Positions 11,001 to 21,468 of a DNA stretch of 64,000 nt are shown here, piece after piece. Origin of the DNA: Paralichthys olivaceus (lineage: Eukaryota; Chordata; Actinopteri; Pleuronectiformes; Paralichthyidae); assembly GCF_024713975.1 (NCBI RefSeq), contig NC_091107.1, forward strand, positions 20,017,501 to 20,081,500, written 5' to 3'. Within the stretch, counting starts at the first letter, position 1. The number at the start of each line of letters is the position of its first letter. A program made the position numbers and the translations under genes. The notes beneath the pieces are model-generated. The model worked only from the letters and a program-made list of their open reading frames with translations, made no database searches and was not told where the DNA came from.

Positions 11001-13338
11001 GCGTGTATGATAATCACTTTATCCCACTAGTGATATACTTTTCATCTCACTGGAGAACCTGCTGGAGCTCAGTTAAATCTTTGTGCTATGAAGAAGATTT
11101 TATGCATCAACTAGAAAAGGCAATATTCTGATCTGTCAGTCTGAAATGATGTCCAAGAACTGCAAACTAAAAGTCATATTATTAGCAGTATTATTTAGAC
11201 TTTGTTATTCCCCAATCAACCACAATGATCACTACTTTAACGATCTCAGTGAGGAAAAGACACAGTCATGAATGCAGCCCCAAACCTGTTGTCACCATGG
11301 ATGTTATAATGATGACCCACATTAGACAGAGTTCTTTTTGTTTTGTCTGGATTCTCTCTTATATCATAGCTAAAATACATTCCCCAAGAAACGCTGTGAC
11401 ATATATTTTTATTTTGTGACCCCAAACCTACACTTCAGTGTTTCCCATCAATTATCTAGACTGTGGCATCCCACCATATAAGACCTTTTAAGTCTTAATA
11501 TATATATCTGACTCTTTGTCGAAGATTTGGATGTTGAAAAACTGATGTAGTATAATCAGTCTGACTCCTATAACCAAACCCCAGGACACACTTCAAAGAT
11601 ACAGTACATCTACTGATTTATGTTGGACTAGCCTGCACCATGTGACGGCCATACAGTGTGCTGAATGATTATCGAACAATGATCTCTTTTGTGAATGACT
11701 GTACCAATTGTGGCTGTACTTTCTTCACCAGGCAGCAACGAGAGCACCCTGAGTGAATTCCTCCTCTCCCCCTTCCTATGGGTGCTGTCTCTGGGCTACT
11801 TGGTGGTGTTTGGGGTGAAGACAGCTGCCACCGACTGGGGACAGCTGTTCCTCATGCAGGAGAAAGGCCAGACCGTTCTTATGGGTACACGTCCAACTGG
11901 TTTGCTCTCATTGGTTTGCATGTAATCTGACCGGTTAAGGGTACTGACCTTGTCTGTGCTGCTTTACAGGCAGCACCTACATGAGTGCCTTGGAGGTGGG
12001 AGGATTTGTGGGCAGTCTCGCATCAGGCTTCCTCTCAGACAGAGCAGTGGCTCGGGTGAGTAATGGACGCAGATCAAATCAAAGATTTAATCGATCGATT
12101 TGTTATTATCGCTATAAATGTCCCCACGTTTGATTTTTCTCCAGAAAGGCTTGGGCACCCATGGAAACCCCCGACATGGCCTGCTCCTTTTCATGATGGC
12201 TGGCATGTATGTGTCCATGTACCTCTTCAGAGTCACCATCACACCTGAAATCCCAAAGGTAATTCACCATCCTGTTCTCTACAATCATTGTGTACAATAT
12301 TTCCATGATTACAAGAGTTTCTTTTCTCTGCTCAGGAGGCTCCTCTTTGGGTTCAAGTCATTCATCCCTTGTCTGTCCTCATCGGGGTGTCAGAAAAAGA
12401 GGTATGTTAAAAAATTCTTAAATTCATGGGGTGAATGCAGGAAACTTTGAAGAGCACAGTTTATGTATTTTTTGTCGTTCACAGATCTGGATCCTCTTCC
12501 TTGGTGCCATGTTTGGATTTTCTTCTTACGGACCAATTTCCTTGTTTGGGGTGATAGCCAGTGAAAGTGCTCCTTCAAACTTCTGTGGAACCTCTCATGC
12601 TGTTGTGGCCCTGATGGCCAATGGTAAGCTTCTGGTTCACGTGACCAACTTCACATCAGTATTATTTAAGTGTACCATGTGTTATTTGTGCTGAACAAAC
12701 TTTAAAACATATTTTTAACTAGAACATGCTGTATCCTTTAGGACTAACAAACAACAGGGAGGCCTCTTTTAAAACACTAGTGCAGTACCTGTTCTAGACA
12801 CGCCTGTTTGGAATGGCCTGTAATGATGTTGGTTGCAGCTTTGTTTCTGAAAGTGTAAAAGTCATCTGCAGTGATTGAGCTGCCGCAAGTGAAGACCGGC
12901 TGTAACACTAAAGTTAAGCCGCTGCTGCTGCACAAAGCTCGACTCAGTACGCTTTGAATATATAACATGTTTAAATCATACCAAAGACATTGCACTTCCT
13001 TGGGCCCTCAACAATACACATACCAAGTGTGAGGAATGTTGAGATATGCGTTCCACATACAGACAGACAGAGATTTCTGGAAGTAGTAGATTGACCCACA
13101 GCTCCATAGGTGTCCTCATCTTTAATTTGATGTTCCAGCATTGCCCATAATTCATTTTCCTTGTGTTGCAGTGGGCGCTTTTATGGCGGGGCTTCCCTTC
13201 AGCACCATTGCCAAAAAGCACAGCTGGGACATGGCTTTCTGGGTAGCCGAGGTGACGATGGGCATCGCAACCATCGGTTTCTTCCTGGTGCGTAACATGC
13301 GCACCAAAATGGGACGGATCACGGAGAAAATGGACTAA
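8050..13338 (+). CDS. slc37a4: glucose-6-phosphate transporter (SLC37 member 4), ER antiporter
   Basis: Exchanges cytosolic glucose-6-phosphate for inorganic phosphate across the ER membrane, supplying glucose-6-phosphatase; human loss causes glycogen storage disease Ib. Coding exons: 8050-8197, 8709-8941, 10328-10574, 11732-11884, 11970-12055, 12145-12258, optional 12336-12401, 12485-12623 and 13172-13338. All have GT-AG borders and continuous phase. Without the optional exon the protein is 428 aa (human 429); with it, 450. It begins [10 protein letters not shown] and keeps Gly20, Asn27 and Arg28 in [11 protein letters not shown], positions where human disease changes are known. Further landmarks are [60 protein letters not shown] and [11 protein letters not shown]. 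It is a major-facilitator protein with about ten membrane segments. The C-terminus is EKMD, where mammals have a KKxx ER-retrieval signal. Confidence 0.97.
9195..9365 (+). repeat. dispersed repeat copy A1
   Basis: Within slc37a4 intron 2. The blocks 'gcacttctttgggcc', 'gccaagtgtgaagctgatag' and 'ttccacatacagacagagat' recur in the same order at about 12965-13110, and the first two recur inverted at about 58860-59000. Confidence 0.6.
12336..12401 (+). CDS. slc37a4: slc37a4 alternative cassette exon 7 (22 codons)
   Basis: A 66-bp block bounded by ctcag|GAG and GAG|GTATGT, in phase 0 on both sides, lies between the exon ending IPK and the exon starting IWIL. It reads [20 protein letters not shown] then KE without a stop, so both inclusion and skipping keep the frame. 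Human SLC37A4 has an alternative exon 7 of the same size at the same place, used in a variant transporter of brain, heart and muscle. Its presence here implies conserved alternative splicing; usage cannot be read from DNA. Confidence 0.85.
12770..12905 (+). repeat. dispersed repeat copy B1
   Basis: In the last slc37a4 intron. The blocks 'actagtgcagtacctgtt', 'cctgtttggaatggcctgt' and 'tctgaaagtgtaaaagt' match, block for block, a second copy at about 62117-62250. It may be a SINE or a solo end of a larger element. Confidence 0.6.
12960..13110 (+). repeat. dispersed repeat copy A2
   Basis: Matches copy A1 at 9195-9365 through 'gcacttccttgggcc', 'accaagtgtgagg' and 'ttccacatacagacagacag'. It follows copy B1 almost directly, so A and B may be parts of one element. 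Confidence 0.6.
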
Positions 13339-14125
13339 TGTACCTGCCTGAGCCAACGTCAAAGTTCTTTGGTGTTAATATAGAGAGACTGAGTTTATGC
13401 ACTGTTGAGTGCTCTGTATACAGAATACAGCGCATTTATACAACTCCTATCTGACCAACACATGTAGATACTCAGGGTGGGTGGAGGTTGTCAAATAACT
13501 TTTAATTCACAATCAGGCATTAGATCATCATTGTTAATCACATGCTTACATTTTAGTGCTTCCACGTGATCGAGAAGCCATTTTCATGAACTGTAGAGAT
13601 ATTTCAAAGTTGCTTTATGACATCTGTGTGCTGAAGAGAACAAGTTAAGTCTTTAAATGTTGGGTGGATTCAGTCGAGATTGTGTGCCGCTCAGTGCATA
13701 CCCTGCCTTCAGTGGAGGTATTTAACTTATTGAATGTTTACTGATGGTTCTGTATATTATAGACTTCTATTTGCACAGATGTAGCATACATCATGGTCAT
13801 CGATCATTTTACTAATACCTCAAGTATTTGTAAACATGTAATAGGTTCATTATGTCACTGAAGTTAAGTAACTGGAGATCATGTGATTTTTATATTAATG
13901 CTACAGAAAGAACTTTGAAGCAATATTCTGAGGCCATGTCCACTTTTTTATGTGACTTGTTTGTAAGGATCTATATACATAAGACATGAAACCTTTGCTA
14001 CAGGTGTTTAGTCACTGCCGTTGTGGTTGTGCACTGCACTAACAACTTCTATATTCACAACTTTCTCATGTCTAGAATCTGAGTCGTGTCAAGTCCAGTA
14101 ATAAAGTGGTCAAACAGAACCACTC
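13339..14125 (+). other. slc37a4: slc37a4 3' UTR with poly(A) signal
   Basis: AT-rich, repeat-free sequence after the stop codon. An AATAAA lies at 14100-14105, giving a 3' UTR of roughly 780 nt. Confidence 0.6.
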
Positions 14126-14365
14126 GGGCAAATCTATATATTACTGAATTTGTACAAAGGCCTTGAAATGGTGAAAGAAATCTGATATTAAATGTGAAAT
14201 TAAATCAAACTATATATTGCCAGTGGTTCATCTTTCCACCTACACCCTTACTGTGAGAGGTTATTTACTTTATTCTCTGAATATACCGAAAAATGCAGTT
14301 CATGTGTGAAACCCTCCACATGCAGAAAAAATCGCATACGCCTTCTTTTTCCCTCTTTGTCCAGT

Positions 14366-14480
14366 TTAAAGGTTCAGTGTGTAGAATTTAGTGTCATCCA
14401 GTGGAGATGTTGCATATTGCAGCTGAATGCACCTCACCTCACCCTCCCCTTCCAAACATCGGTAGCCTTCAGAGGTCTGT
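14366..14480 (+). mobile_element. left end of a TTAA-flanked MITE
   Basis: Starts TTAA then AGGTTCAGTGTGTAGAATTT and continues through 'gcagctgaatgcacctcacc'. This matches the left half of the intact copy at 43728-44079. The right end is not recognisable, so this is a truncated or diverged copy. Confidence 0.6.
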
Positions 14481-16316
14481 ACTAAAAATCGAGTTCAACA
14501 TACCTTGGAAATATTTTGCGAGATCCGAACGTAACCTAACAATCGCAGTCTGGAGGAGGTGTTTACTGCACATGACCAATCACAGACATGGACAAGTGTA
14601 CTGACAGCAGAGCCGCATATTTCACAACGAGGACCAAACTGTTATATTAGATATATCTTAGGAGAACAAACACATTATCCAGGCTAGAAGAAACACAGTT
14701 ACAGCTGCTGAATGCAGAGAGAACAGCTGGTAAGACGTCTCTGATAGTGTGAATGTGTAAGGAGATGAGACATTTGGGAAAAATATATTACGTGCCCACG
14801 ACATAATGTGTGGGAACGAGATACATAACTTGAAGCCGCAAATAATTAATCTGCTCATTACTAACAAGACCTGTCAAATTGAAGAGAATAAGGGATGAGC
14901 GATGAAACGTTTCACTTAATCACATGATAGCGTCTATAATGAGCTTTAGTTAGATACACACTGACTTTGAGGACACGCTGTAGTGGAAACATTTGCAATT
15001 ACCAGTCAATAAAAACCCATAGACCTATTATATGTGCCATGGCACACGCCACATGACTGTGTGCATTTGGTGTGGTTACAGGGTGCATCTGGAAACAGGG
15101 AGAGATTGAGATGTACTGGGTGTGTTAGCAGTGGAGATCGACTTAACCAACCAGACACTCTTTTAGACTTCCCTTATCTTTGGTTTTAAGGAGAGTGTGC
15201 ACCACAGAACAGTGTAGTGTCACTTTGGTGAGGGCTGAGAGAGAGAGAGAGAGAGTGGAGAGGGAGGAATGAGGGCTGTCAGAAGGTACATCTGGTAACT
15301 ATCTATCCCCCATTCCAAATAAATATTTAATTTCACAGGATAAAACTACTTTAAGGGAAGGATAGAAGTATTAAACTATGTTTAGTTATCCTGCAACTAA
15401 CCCACCCAGACTTCAATATCAGTAACTTCAATAAAGAAGCGTAGAGTGTTGCAGACAGTCTGTGTCCCCGTGAGCACATTGCTCCTACGTGTCAGGTTGG
15501 TAAAGTTCGGTTCCAGCAGCTGAAAAAGTTTTATCATTCCCTCCGATGAGAATCTACATCTTTCATAAGACACTCATCAGAGTTTGTAAAAATGATTTTA
15601 AGACCATTGTCCTCCTCAGAGACTCTAACAATCCACACCCAGCTCCACAGGATCCTCTAGGAATGCTGATGTTTCAAAAAAAAAGATTGGTCAGTGGGTG
15701 GAGCCTTTATACTGCTTGATCTCTTAACTCCAATTTAACTCTGCCCCAGAGCAGGTTAGCCGTTCAGCATTAGTTACCATGGTGATTTACCCCGATAAGA
15801 CGTGAACAAGCTTCGTAGGATCAGAAAATACAGATATGAACCAGTTCAGCATTATTGTGATTGGTGTGATATGTCTTTACCATTTGTTACATCATATTAT
15901 GTGTCAAAAAAGGCAGACATGCACATCACAACATGAATCCTATTATTTTCTCTGGATATGAGTTAGATATAAACTGTTTGCTCTGTTGAAACACAGTTAA
16001 AAAGAGATATTTTGGACATCCAATATGGTCCAAGTCTCTGCATTACTGATATTTTTGTACAACGTATAGGCCTTTGGCTTCATTTCACCATGCTTTCAAG
16101 AGAAGACTTCTGCTGTGCTAAGAATGATGAAGATCAGTTTCATTAAGAATGCTTAATCAAACAACTGTAAATTACTACGACTGGTGAGGGGGGTCAATTA
16201 GGAACTGTAGGCTGATGACAAATCCTGAGCAAAACCTTGTGGTTACAATCATGTTCCTGGGGTCCTCACCCTTAAATAAATTCAAGTGAAGCCTTTGAAA
16301 ACATTTTAAAATGTCA
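14481..16316. other. intergenic stretch, no gene recognised
   Basis: Contains a short (GA)n at 15239-15255. No exon or RNA gene could be supported on either strand. Confidence 0.4.
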
Positions 16317-16400
16317 TTAACCCTTGTGTGGTGTTCATGTTTTTGTCACTCAGCCAATGTTCGCGGGTCTGGTGGACCCACCACATTATTGGGTCTTTCA
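16317..16400 (+). mobile_element. possible piggyBac-like transposon terminus
   Basis: A TTAA at about 16318 is followed by CCCTTGTGTGGTGTTC and then 'cgggtctggtggaccc'. This resembles the ends of piggyBac-type elements in fish, which target TTAA and start with CCC. The opposite end was not located. Confidence 0.4.
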
Positions 16401-16728
16401 ATCAATACAGCTATTACAATTTAGGTAAAAATATTTAACAAATGTAGGTCAAGGGGACCTGTAAAAATCAACACGAGGTCAGACTTAAAGAAAAGTTTGA
16501 GACAAAAAAATCATTCAATCAACCAATCAAATTTTATTATTATAAAAAAAACCTAGAAATGTCAGAGTCACAAATAAGGGATTCCTCTCCAGGGAAGGTG
16601 GGAAGTTCAATAGATGCCACGTGTAGCAGAGCACATCAACATAATAAATATATTTCCGGCATTCATGACAAAAAGGTTGACTTGCTGGTAAATAAGTCAC
16701 CTTTGAACCTCTTGAAGTTGAAGGGCAA

Positions 16729-17024
16729 TTGTCAGCTAATCAGGGACTCACATCCGCCAACCAACCTGCAGCTGCAATGAGGAGGGGCTTGATGCAGCTC
16801 CACAAAGAGTTCCCCTCATCAAAATCATATTGTCCTGCATCAATGAGCGGCAAAGCGTGCTGCTACGATCACCCTAAGACCATCAACGGTGACAGGAAGA
16901 CTGTCAACATGCTGATGACCGAGGCTGATTCAACATCCACTCCTGAGGTTTTTTAACAAACAAATTTGATCTATTTGACAAAGTTCACTTCACCCAGGAA
17001 GGAAACCGTGTGTTTCTGTCCTAA
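16729..17024 (+). pseudogene. possible decayed SGNH/GDSL-hydrolase-like reading frame
   Basis: Frame 16729-16956 contains LMQLHKEFPSSKSY and DHPKTINGDRKTVNML and stops. A second frame, ending at TAA 17022-17024, reads FDLFDKVHFTQEGNRVFLS. The Asp-X-X-His followed by Thr-X-X-Gly-Asn resembles the C-terminal catalytic block of SGNH hydrolases, and a preceding Leu-His-Lys-X-Phe-Pro helix fits the same fold. If so, one frame change separates the two parts and the N-terminal half is lost. It sits about 330 bp after a transposon-like end, which suggests a mobile-element passenger. Based on a short motif only. Confidence 0.3.
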
Positions 17025-17304
17025 AGAAGATGATCCCCCAAAATAACTCACTTGACTTCTCCCTGTGAGAAAGTTGTTGAATGTAACTTGATGTATATAA
17101 AGCAAACTTCCTGATCAGTCAGGAAGCAGTGAACTGATAACACTTTGTCAGAGTCCTTCTGTTGAGATGACTTGTAACCTGGATCACAGGATGTTGATGA
17201 CAGCATGTGCTTCACACCCTGAGGATGATGTAAGTGTAGAATGTCCACCGTGTTAAATGAACTGTATTCATTAAGCATTTTTCCAGTCAAAAAAAAATTA
17301 CAGT

Positions 17305-17415
17305 ACATTCACCATTTCACACACAGTCATCTAGGCAGCTTTTTTTCAATCACACAACACTATCGACACAGGGGCAATTTGGGGTTTAGTACCTTGCCCA
17401 AGGAATGTAGGTTCC
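17305..17415 (-). mobile_element. SINE-related fragment, inverted
   Basis: The text 'ggggcaatttggggtttagt' followed by 'accttgcccaagga' is the reverse complement of the body of the SINE family seen at 2618 and 4662, where it reads 'gtccttggacaagataccgaacccc'. Confidence 0.5.
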
Positions 17416-17915
17416 CCTCTACATATACTAACAAAATAGCAATATTTGTAACACTGTTGAGAAGAGACAGGGCCTTACAGAAAAGGAGAGGTTTATCGAT
17501 GTATAAGTATTTTTACAAAAGAAATGCATTTACAATTGCAATGATAGTGGTATTGTCTGAGATAGTTGATGGTCTAATAACCATCTTTAACTATAGTGTT
17601 TATATCTAAAATAATAATTAAAAAGCATAGGCAATAGGCTAGAACAATGTAAGATAAAGCATAAATGGAAATATTCAATGAAAAGCAGCTTTATAGTAGT
17701 CTTAAGTACAGTGGGCTGCTTGTATTTGTCACATGAGACCAGTTTAGATGCAGAAGTGTACATGCCTACATTATGGGGAAAGTCAATGCTCTTACACGGT
17801 TTAACCATTCCCTGTAAACAACTGAGTGTATGTCTTAATATGTAATCCTGGGAGGTTACACGGTGACACATTTGACAGAAGATTGGACTAAAGCTGCTCA
17901 GGTGAATCTCCCATG
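17416..17915. other. intergenic stretch, nothing recognised
   Basis: AT-rich sequence. The overlapping open frames on both strands are low in information and lack a family signature. Confidence 0.35.
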
Positions 17916-17919
17916 TACC

Positions 17920-18060
17920 TTTCTCCTCACGTGTCCTCTCGACCAATCACAGCTCGTGTAGGTAGGACGAGGAGCCGTGGGTGCGGAAGAGAACGTGCTG
18001 CCGATCGGAAGTGCATCAAGGACGTACGACGTCACAGGTCTGTTTACTAACAAGGAAGCT
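17920..18060. promoter_or_regulatory. promoter-like NF-Y / ETS / CRE cluster
   Basis: A small CpG-enriched block holds CCAAT (in 'gaccaatcac', 17941-17950), an ETS core CGGAAGTG (18006-18013) and a CRE-like GACGTCA (18029-18035) within about 95 bp, a set common in TATA-less housekeeping promoters. It is just past the hmgn1 3' end. A plus-strand ATG at 18083 opens a 64-codon frame beginning MSSDEIETTIDGRR, with a possible donor CAG|GTCTGT at about 18142. No gene was recognised in either direction. Confidence 0.35.
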
Positions 18061-18589
18061 CCATGTAATGTAATGTGATGTAATGAGTAGTGATGAGATT
18101 GAGACGACGATCGATGGGAGAAGACAACAACAACAACCTGCAGGTCTGTGTGAAGCTGTCCATGGTGCTGAAGAGAGCACTGTCACTATAACAGTGGGCT
18201 ATTTAACAGGCATGATTCATCATAGATGTTTCTCTGTTATTGACATGTTAAATCACAGACTGGACTTATTAAACTAAATCGAACCAGTCTTGAGTTTGTG
18301 TGTAAAAATCAATTAAGGTTAGGGTTATATGTCTGTGTCATAGATATGGTTGCAGCACTTCATTTTTCTGAATATTTGATTCCCACCTCCTTATTCTTGT
18401 TACACTGCTCTACTGTGATCTTGGATTCTGAGTACTAGTGTATCTGGCATGCTTTCATAACTTTATGATTGAATTTAATGTTATCTGCTTGAGTTTATAA
18501 CAGAGCCTTATTTTTTTTACTTGTACATTTCCAGTCTTGTATCAGAAACCCAATTCAGTGACATTCCAGAATGAAACAGCGTAACAACT

Positions 18590-19538
18590 ACCAACTGAGT
18601 TTTATTGGTTTGTTGATAACAATCATTACACAGGTACATCTATAAACAGATAAAAAGAAACTGCACACTTGTACTTGATACAGATACCTAAAACCCACAT
18701 GAATATTGCTACTGCTGGTATGCATTTGACATCTCAAATAAATGTACAGTTTGACTGCTGGCCTAAAAATCCAGTCTCAACAGTGTTTTTTTATGGTTAC
18801 ACATCTCATTAGCTTTGCTAAGAAAACAAATTCCATTTTTACCATCCTTACAATGTACCATTACACACTGCATATAGAAAGATCAGAAACCCTTTTCACA
18901 GCAGCTATACAAATTTATTGCGATGCTATCACAGGACAGAGACACAACCAACACACGCGATGCACAGTTCTGATAAGGAGAGCTCCAGTACTAGGAATTT
19001 TAGGTTTATTGATCAGGTTCGTTAAGAAAAACTGCATGATTACAAGAGTTAACATATAGGAACAAAGCTTACAAACATTCTAAAACAGTTCTTCGTTATA
19101 AACAATAAAACAAGTTGCCCTGTGACTTTGTCCATCCCCACCCCAGCACAGATTACATACGCTGTCCCTTATAAAGCATATGGAATGTAATCCACGCAGA
19201 CAAGTTCTTCCTGATGTTGCCCCAGCTCCTGGTGAACATCGTGCTTGCGTGTTGACATGGTAACCTGTCCTGCACCCTCCCTGCCTTCACATTTAAAACT
19301 GAAATGAAACCCACTGACAGCAACAACAATGACCGCAATATTCATGGCAATGCAAAATTGTGGGATGTGATGAAATTCCCGTCTCCAAATTGACTTTTTT
19401 TTCATTAAAAAAAAGTGTTCTCTACAATCAAACTACTAAAAAACCTGCATTTAGAAAATAGTTGATAAAAATATTCCCCTGAATTGTACAAGAAAAGAGG
19501 TACAGGGAGCACTGGTAAAAGACGTGTTTTGAGAAATG
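18590..19538 (-). other. hmgn1: hmgn1 3' UTR with poly(A) signal
   Basis: On the minus strand the sequence after the stop codon at 19539-19541 runs about 940 nt to an AATAAA (TTTATT at 18601-18606). HMGN mRNAs characteristically have long 3' UTRs relative to their short coding region. Open frames read here on the plus strand are shadows. Confidence 0.6.
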
Positions 19539-21468
19539 TTATTCTGCGTCATTTTTTTCTTCAGCTGCGTCTGTAGCTGGTGCCTGTAAGACAAAAGTTA
19601 ACAGTGTCACTTTCACACCACGTGGGATATATTAACTTTATGATGCACAATTATATTTGACAACGTAACACTTGCCTCTTCCTCAGCTTTGGCTTCGCCA
19701 TTCTCAGCAGGGGCTTCTGGTGCTTTCTCCTCAGGCTTGGCCTTCTCCACCTCCTTGGCTTTCTTAGGCTTAGCAGGTGCCTTCTGCAAACACATTTTTT
19801 TAATGTTTATTATTATGTTTAACAGAATCATCAATCCAGAGAGTAAGAAATGAGTAGATTTAGAAGAAATCAACGCGAGGTCCCACCTTTGGCTTTGGTT
19901 TGGACTCTGGCTTTGCAGATCCAGGTCTCTGTAGGGGAGAGTAACATTCATGTAAGCGCTTAAGACATTCTGAAAACATGCATATTTTTTGAGACTGCTT
20001 TTTATGGATGCTTACCTCTACCAACCTGGGAGATCTCCTTTTGGCCTGCAGAATGACACAAGAGATAACAGAGGGATTAACTCCAACAGACAGTATCAGC
20101 CAACAGCTCTCACTTTATGGGGCTTTACTGACCCCTGGTGGGTGAATTATATCCTTTATATTGAGGGTGAATCAAACTAGAAGAAATCTAAAAGAAATGA
20201 AACGTGTGTTAATGTGTTTATTACTCACCACTAAATCACCTGCAGATGTTGCCTTTGGAAAAAAAAGAGAAAATCAGGTTAGTGATTTAATGGATTCTTT
20301 GGGGGGAGGGCTTCAACTGTTTGTTATGTAATTCAAAAGTGGGCGTTTCCTTTCTGAGAATAAGCCCGTGGCAGCACGTTCAGAATGTATGTTCTCAAAT
20401 CTCATCTGCATAACAAGCGATCGCACGTGTATGGAAGAGAGTCCGTGGACGTACGAACAGAATCATGTAGTTTGAGCGGCATCGTGATGCTCGTGCTCCT
20501 CCTGCTCCTGTAAGTCACTTCCCTACAGTAACACTCCGCCGGAGCAGGAGGAGGAGGAGGAGGGGGCGGGCTCCGCCTCCATTCTCTTGTAATGAATGAG
20601 GATCGCCAGCGAGCGGAGAAAACCGAGCCGTGCAGGCAGCCTTCCCGCCATTAGTTTGAAACCGAGTGTCGGTGTGGAGGCAGCAGAATCTACCACAGCC
20701 CCCAGCAACAGGAGCTGCGCTGACGGAGGCCATTGCATAACCTGACAATACTCAGAGAGACAGGGGGCAGCTGACACGACGGAGACAGCTCACAGCGACG
20801 GAAGCCGCGCAGTCACAAACAAAGCACATATGCACGATAGGTTAGAGAACGAGTGGCTGAGAACGTCGTGTTTAATGTGGATCTGCTGCACACGAACACA
20901 CAGGACCAATAAATAACACCCGTAACACCGCCGCTCCAACTTCCACCGAATAAACTCGCCATTACCGAGATCCACGCTCCTTCGTTTCCCTCCATTTTCC
21001 CCGCGAGAAACTTTAGCATCCAGCGTGACGACTCGCCCCGCCGCTCGAAACGATCGATACGCCGCCAACTTTCTCAGCGGAGCGGCGACCCCCCATCGCC
21101 GGGAGAGCCGACCCCCGCTTTGTCCCGCACGCTGCGAGGAGACGTGTGTACACAAACACGCATGCAGCCGTGCACCGCACCGAGGAAAATCCCGACACAG
21201 GAAAAAAAAATAATCTGCACACGAGCGATAAGAACCGAGACCCGAGTTTGAGGAGGAAATCCACACAGACGGTAGATCCTCTTTAAACCGAGCTGCACCG
21301 TGCTCCACTGTTGATAAACACCAGCTACACAAAACCGACATTTGTACCCACATCTCAACAACTCCGATCGCAACAAGAGCACTGCTGCACTTGTGTGGTA
21401 TAAAGCCTGGATTATTACTGAATGCATGAAAGATATATCGGTGTACTCACTTGTCTCCTTTTAGGCAT
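19539..21468 (-). CDS. hmgn1: high mobility group nucleosome-binding protein (HMGN1-like)
   Basis: A nuclear protein that binds nucleosome cores and loosens chromatin. Coding exons in transcript order are 21451-21468, 20229-20252, 20016-20045, 19887-19928, 19676-19783 and 19539-19583. Every exon is a whole number of codons, and six exons match mammalian HMGN genes. The 88-aa product starts MPKRRQ. Exon 3 holds the core nucleosome-binding motif as RRSPRLVE (mammals RRSARLSA, with the essential RRS and RL kept). A Lys/Pro-rich part follows (KPESKPKPKAPAKPKKAK), then an acidic C-terminal regulatory tail with PAENGEAKAEEE and an end of EEKNDAE. Intron 5 begins with GC, not GT. The paralogue is not proven by sequence, but igsf5 and pcp4 alongside match human 21q22.2, where HMGN1 lies. 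Confidence 0.88.

Noticed and set aside
20790..21353. 187-codon minus-strand frame in hmgn1 intron 1
   Set aside because: It lies inside a CpG island between two secure hmgn1 exons on the same strand, with Cys/Arg/Ser-rich low-information composition.
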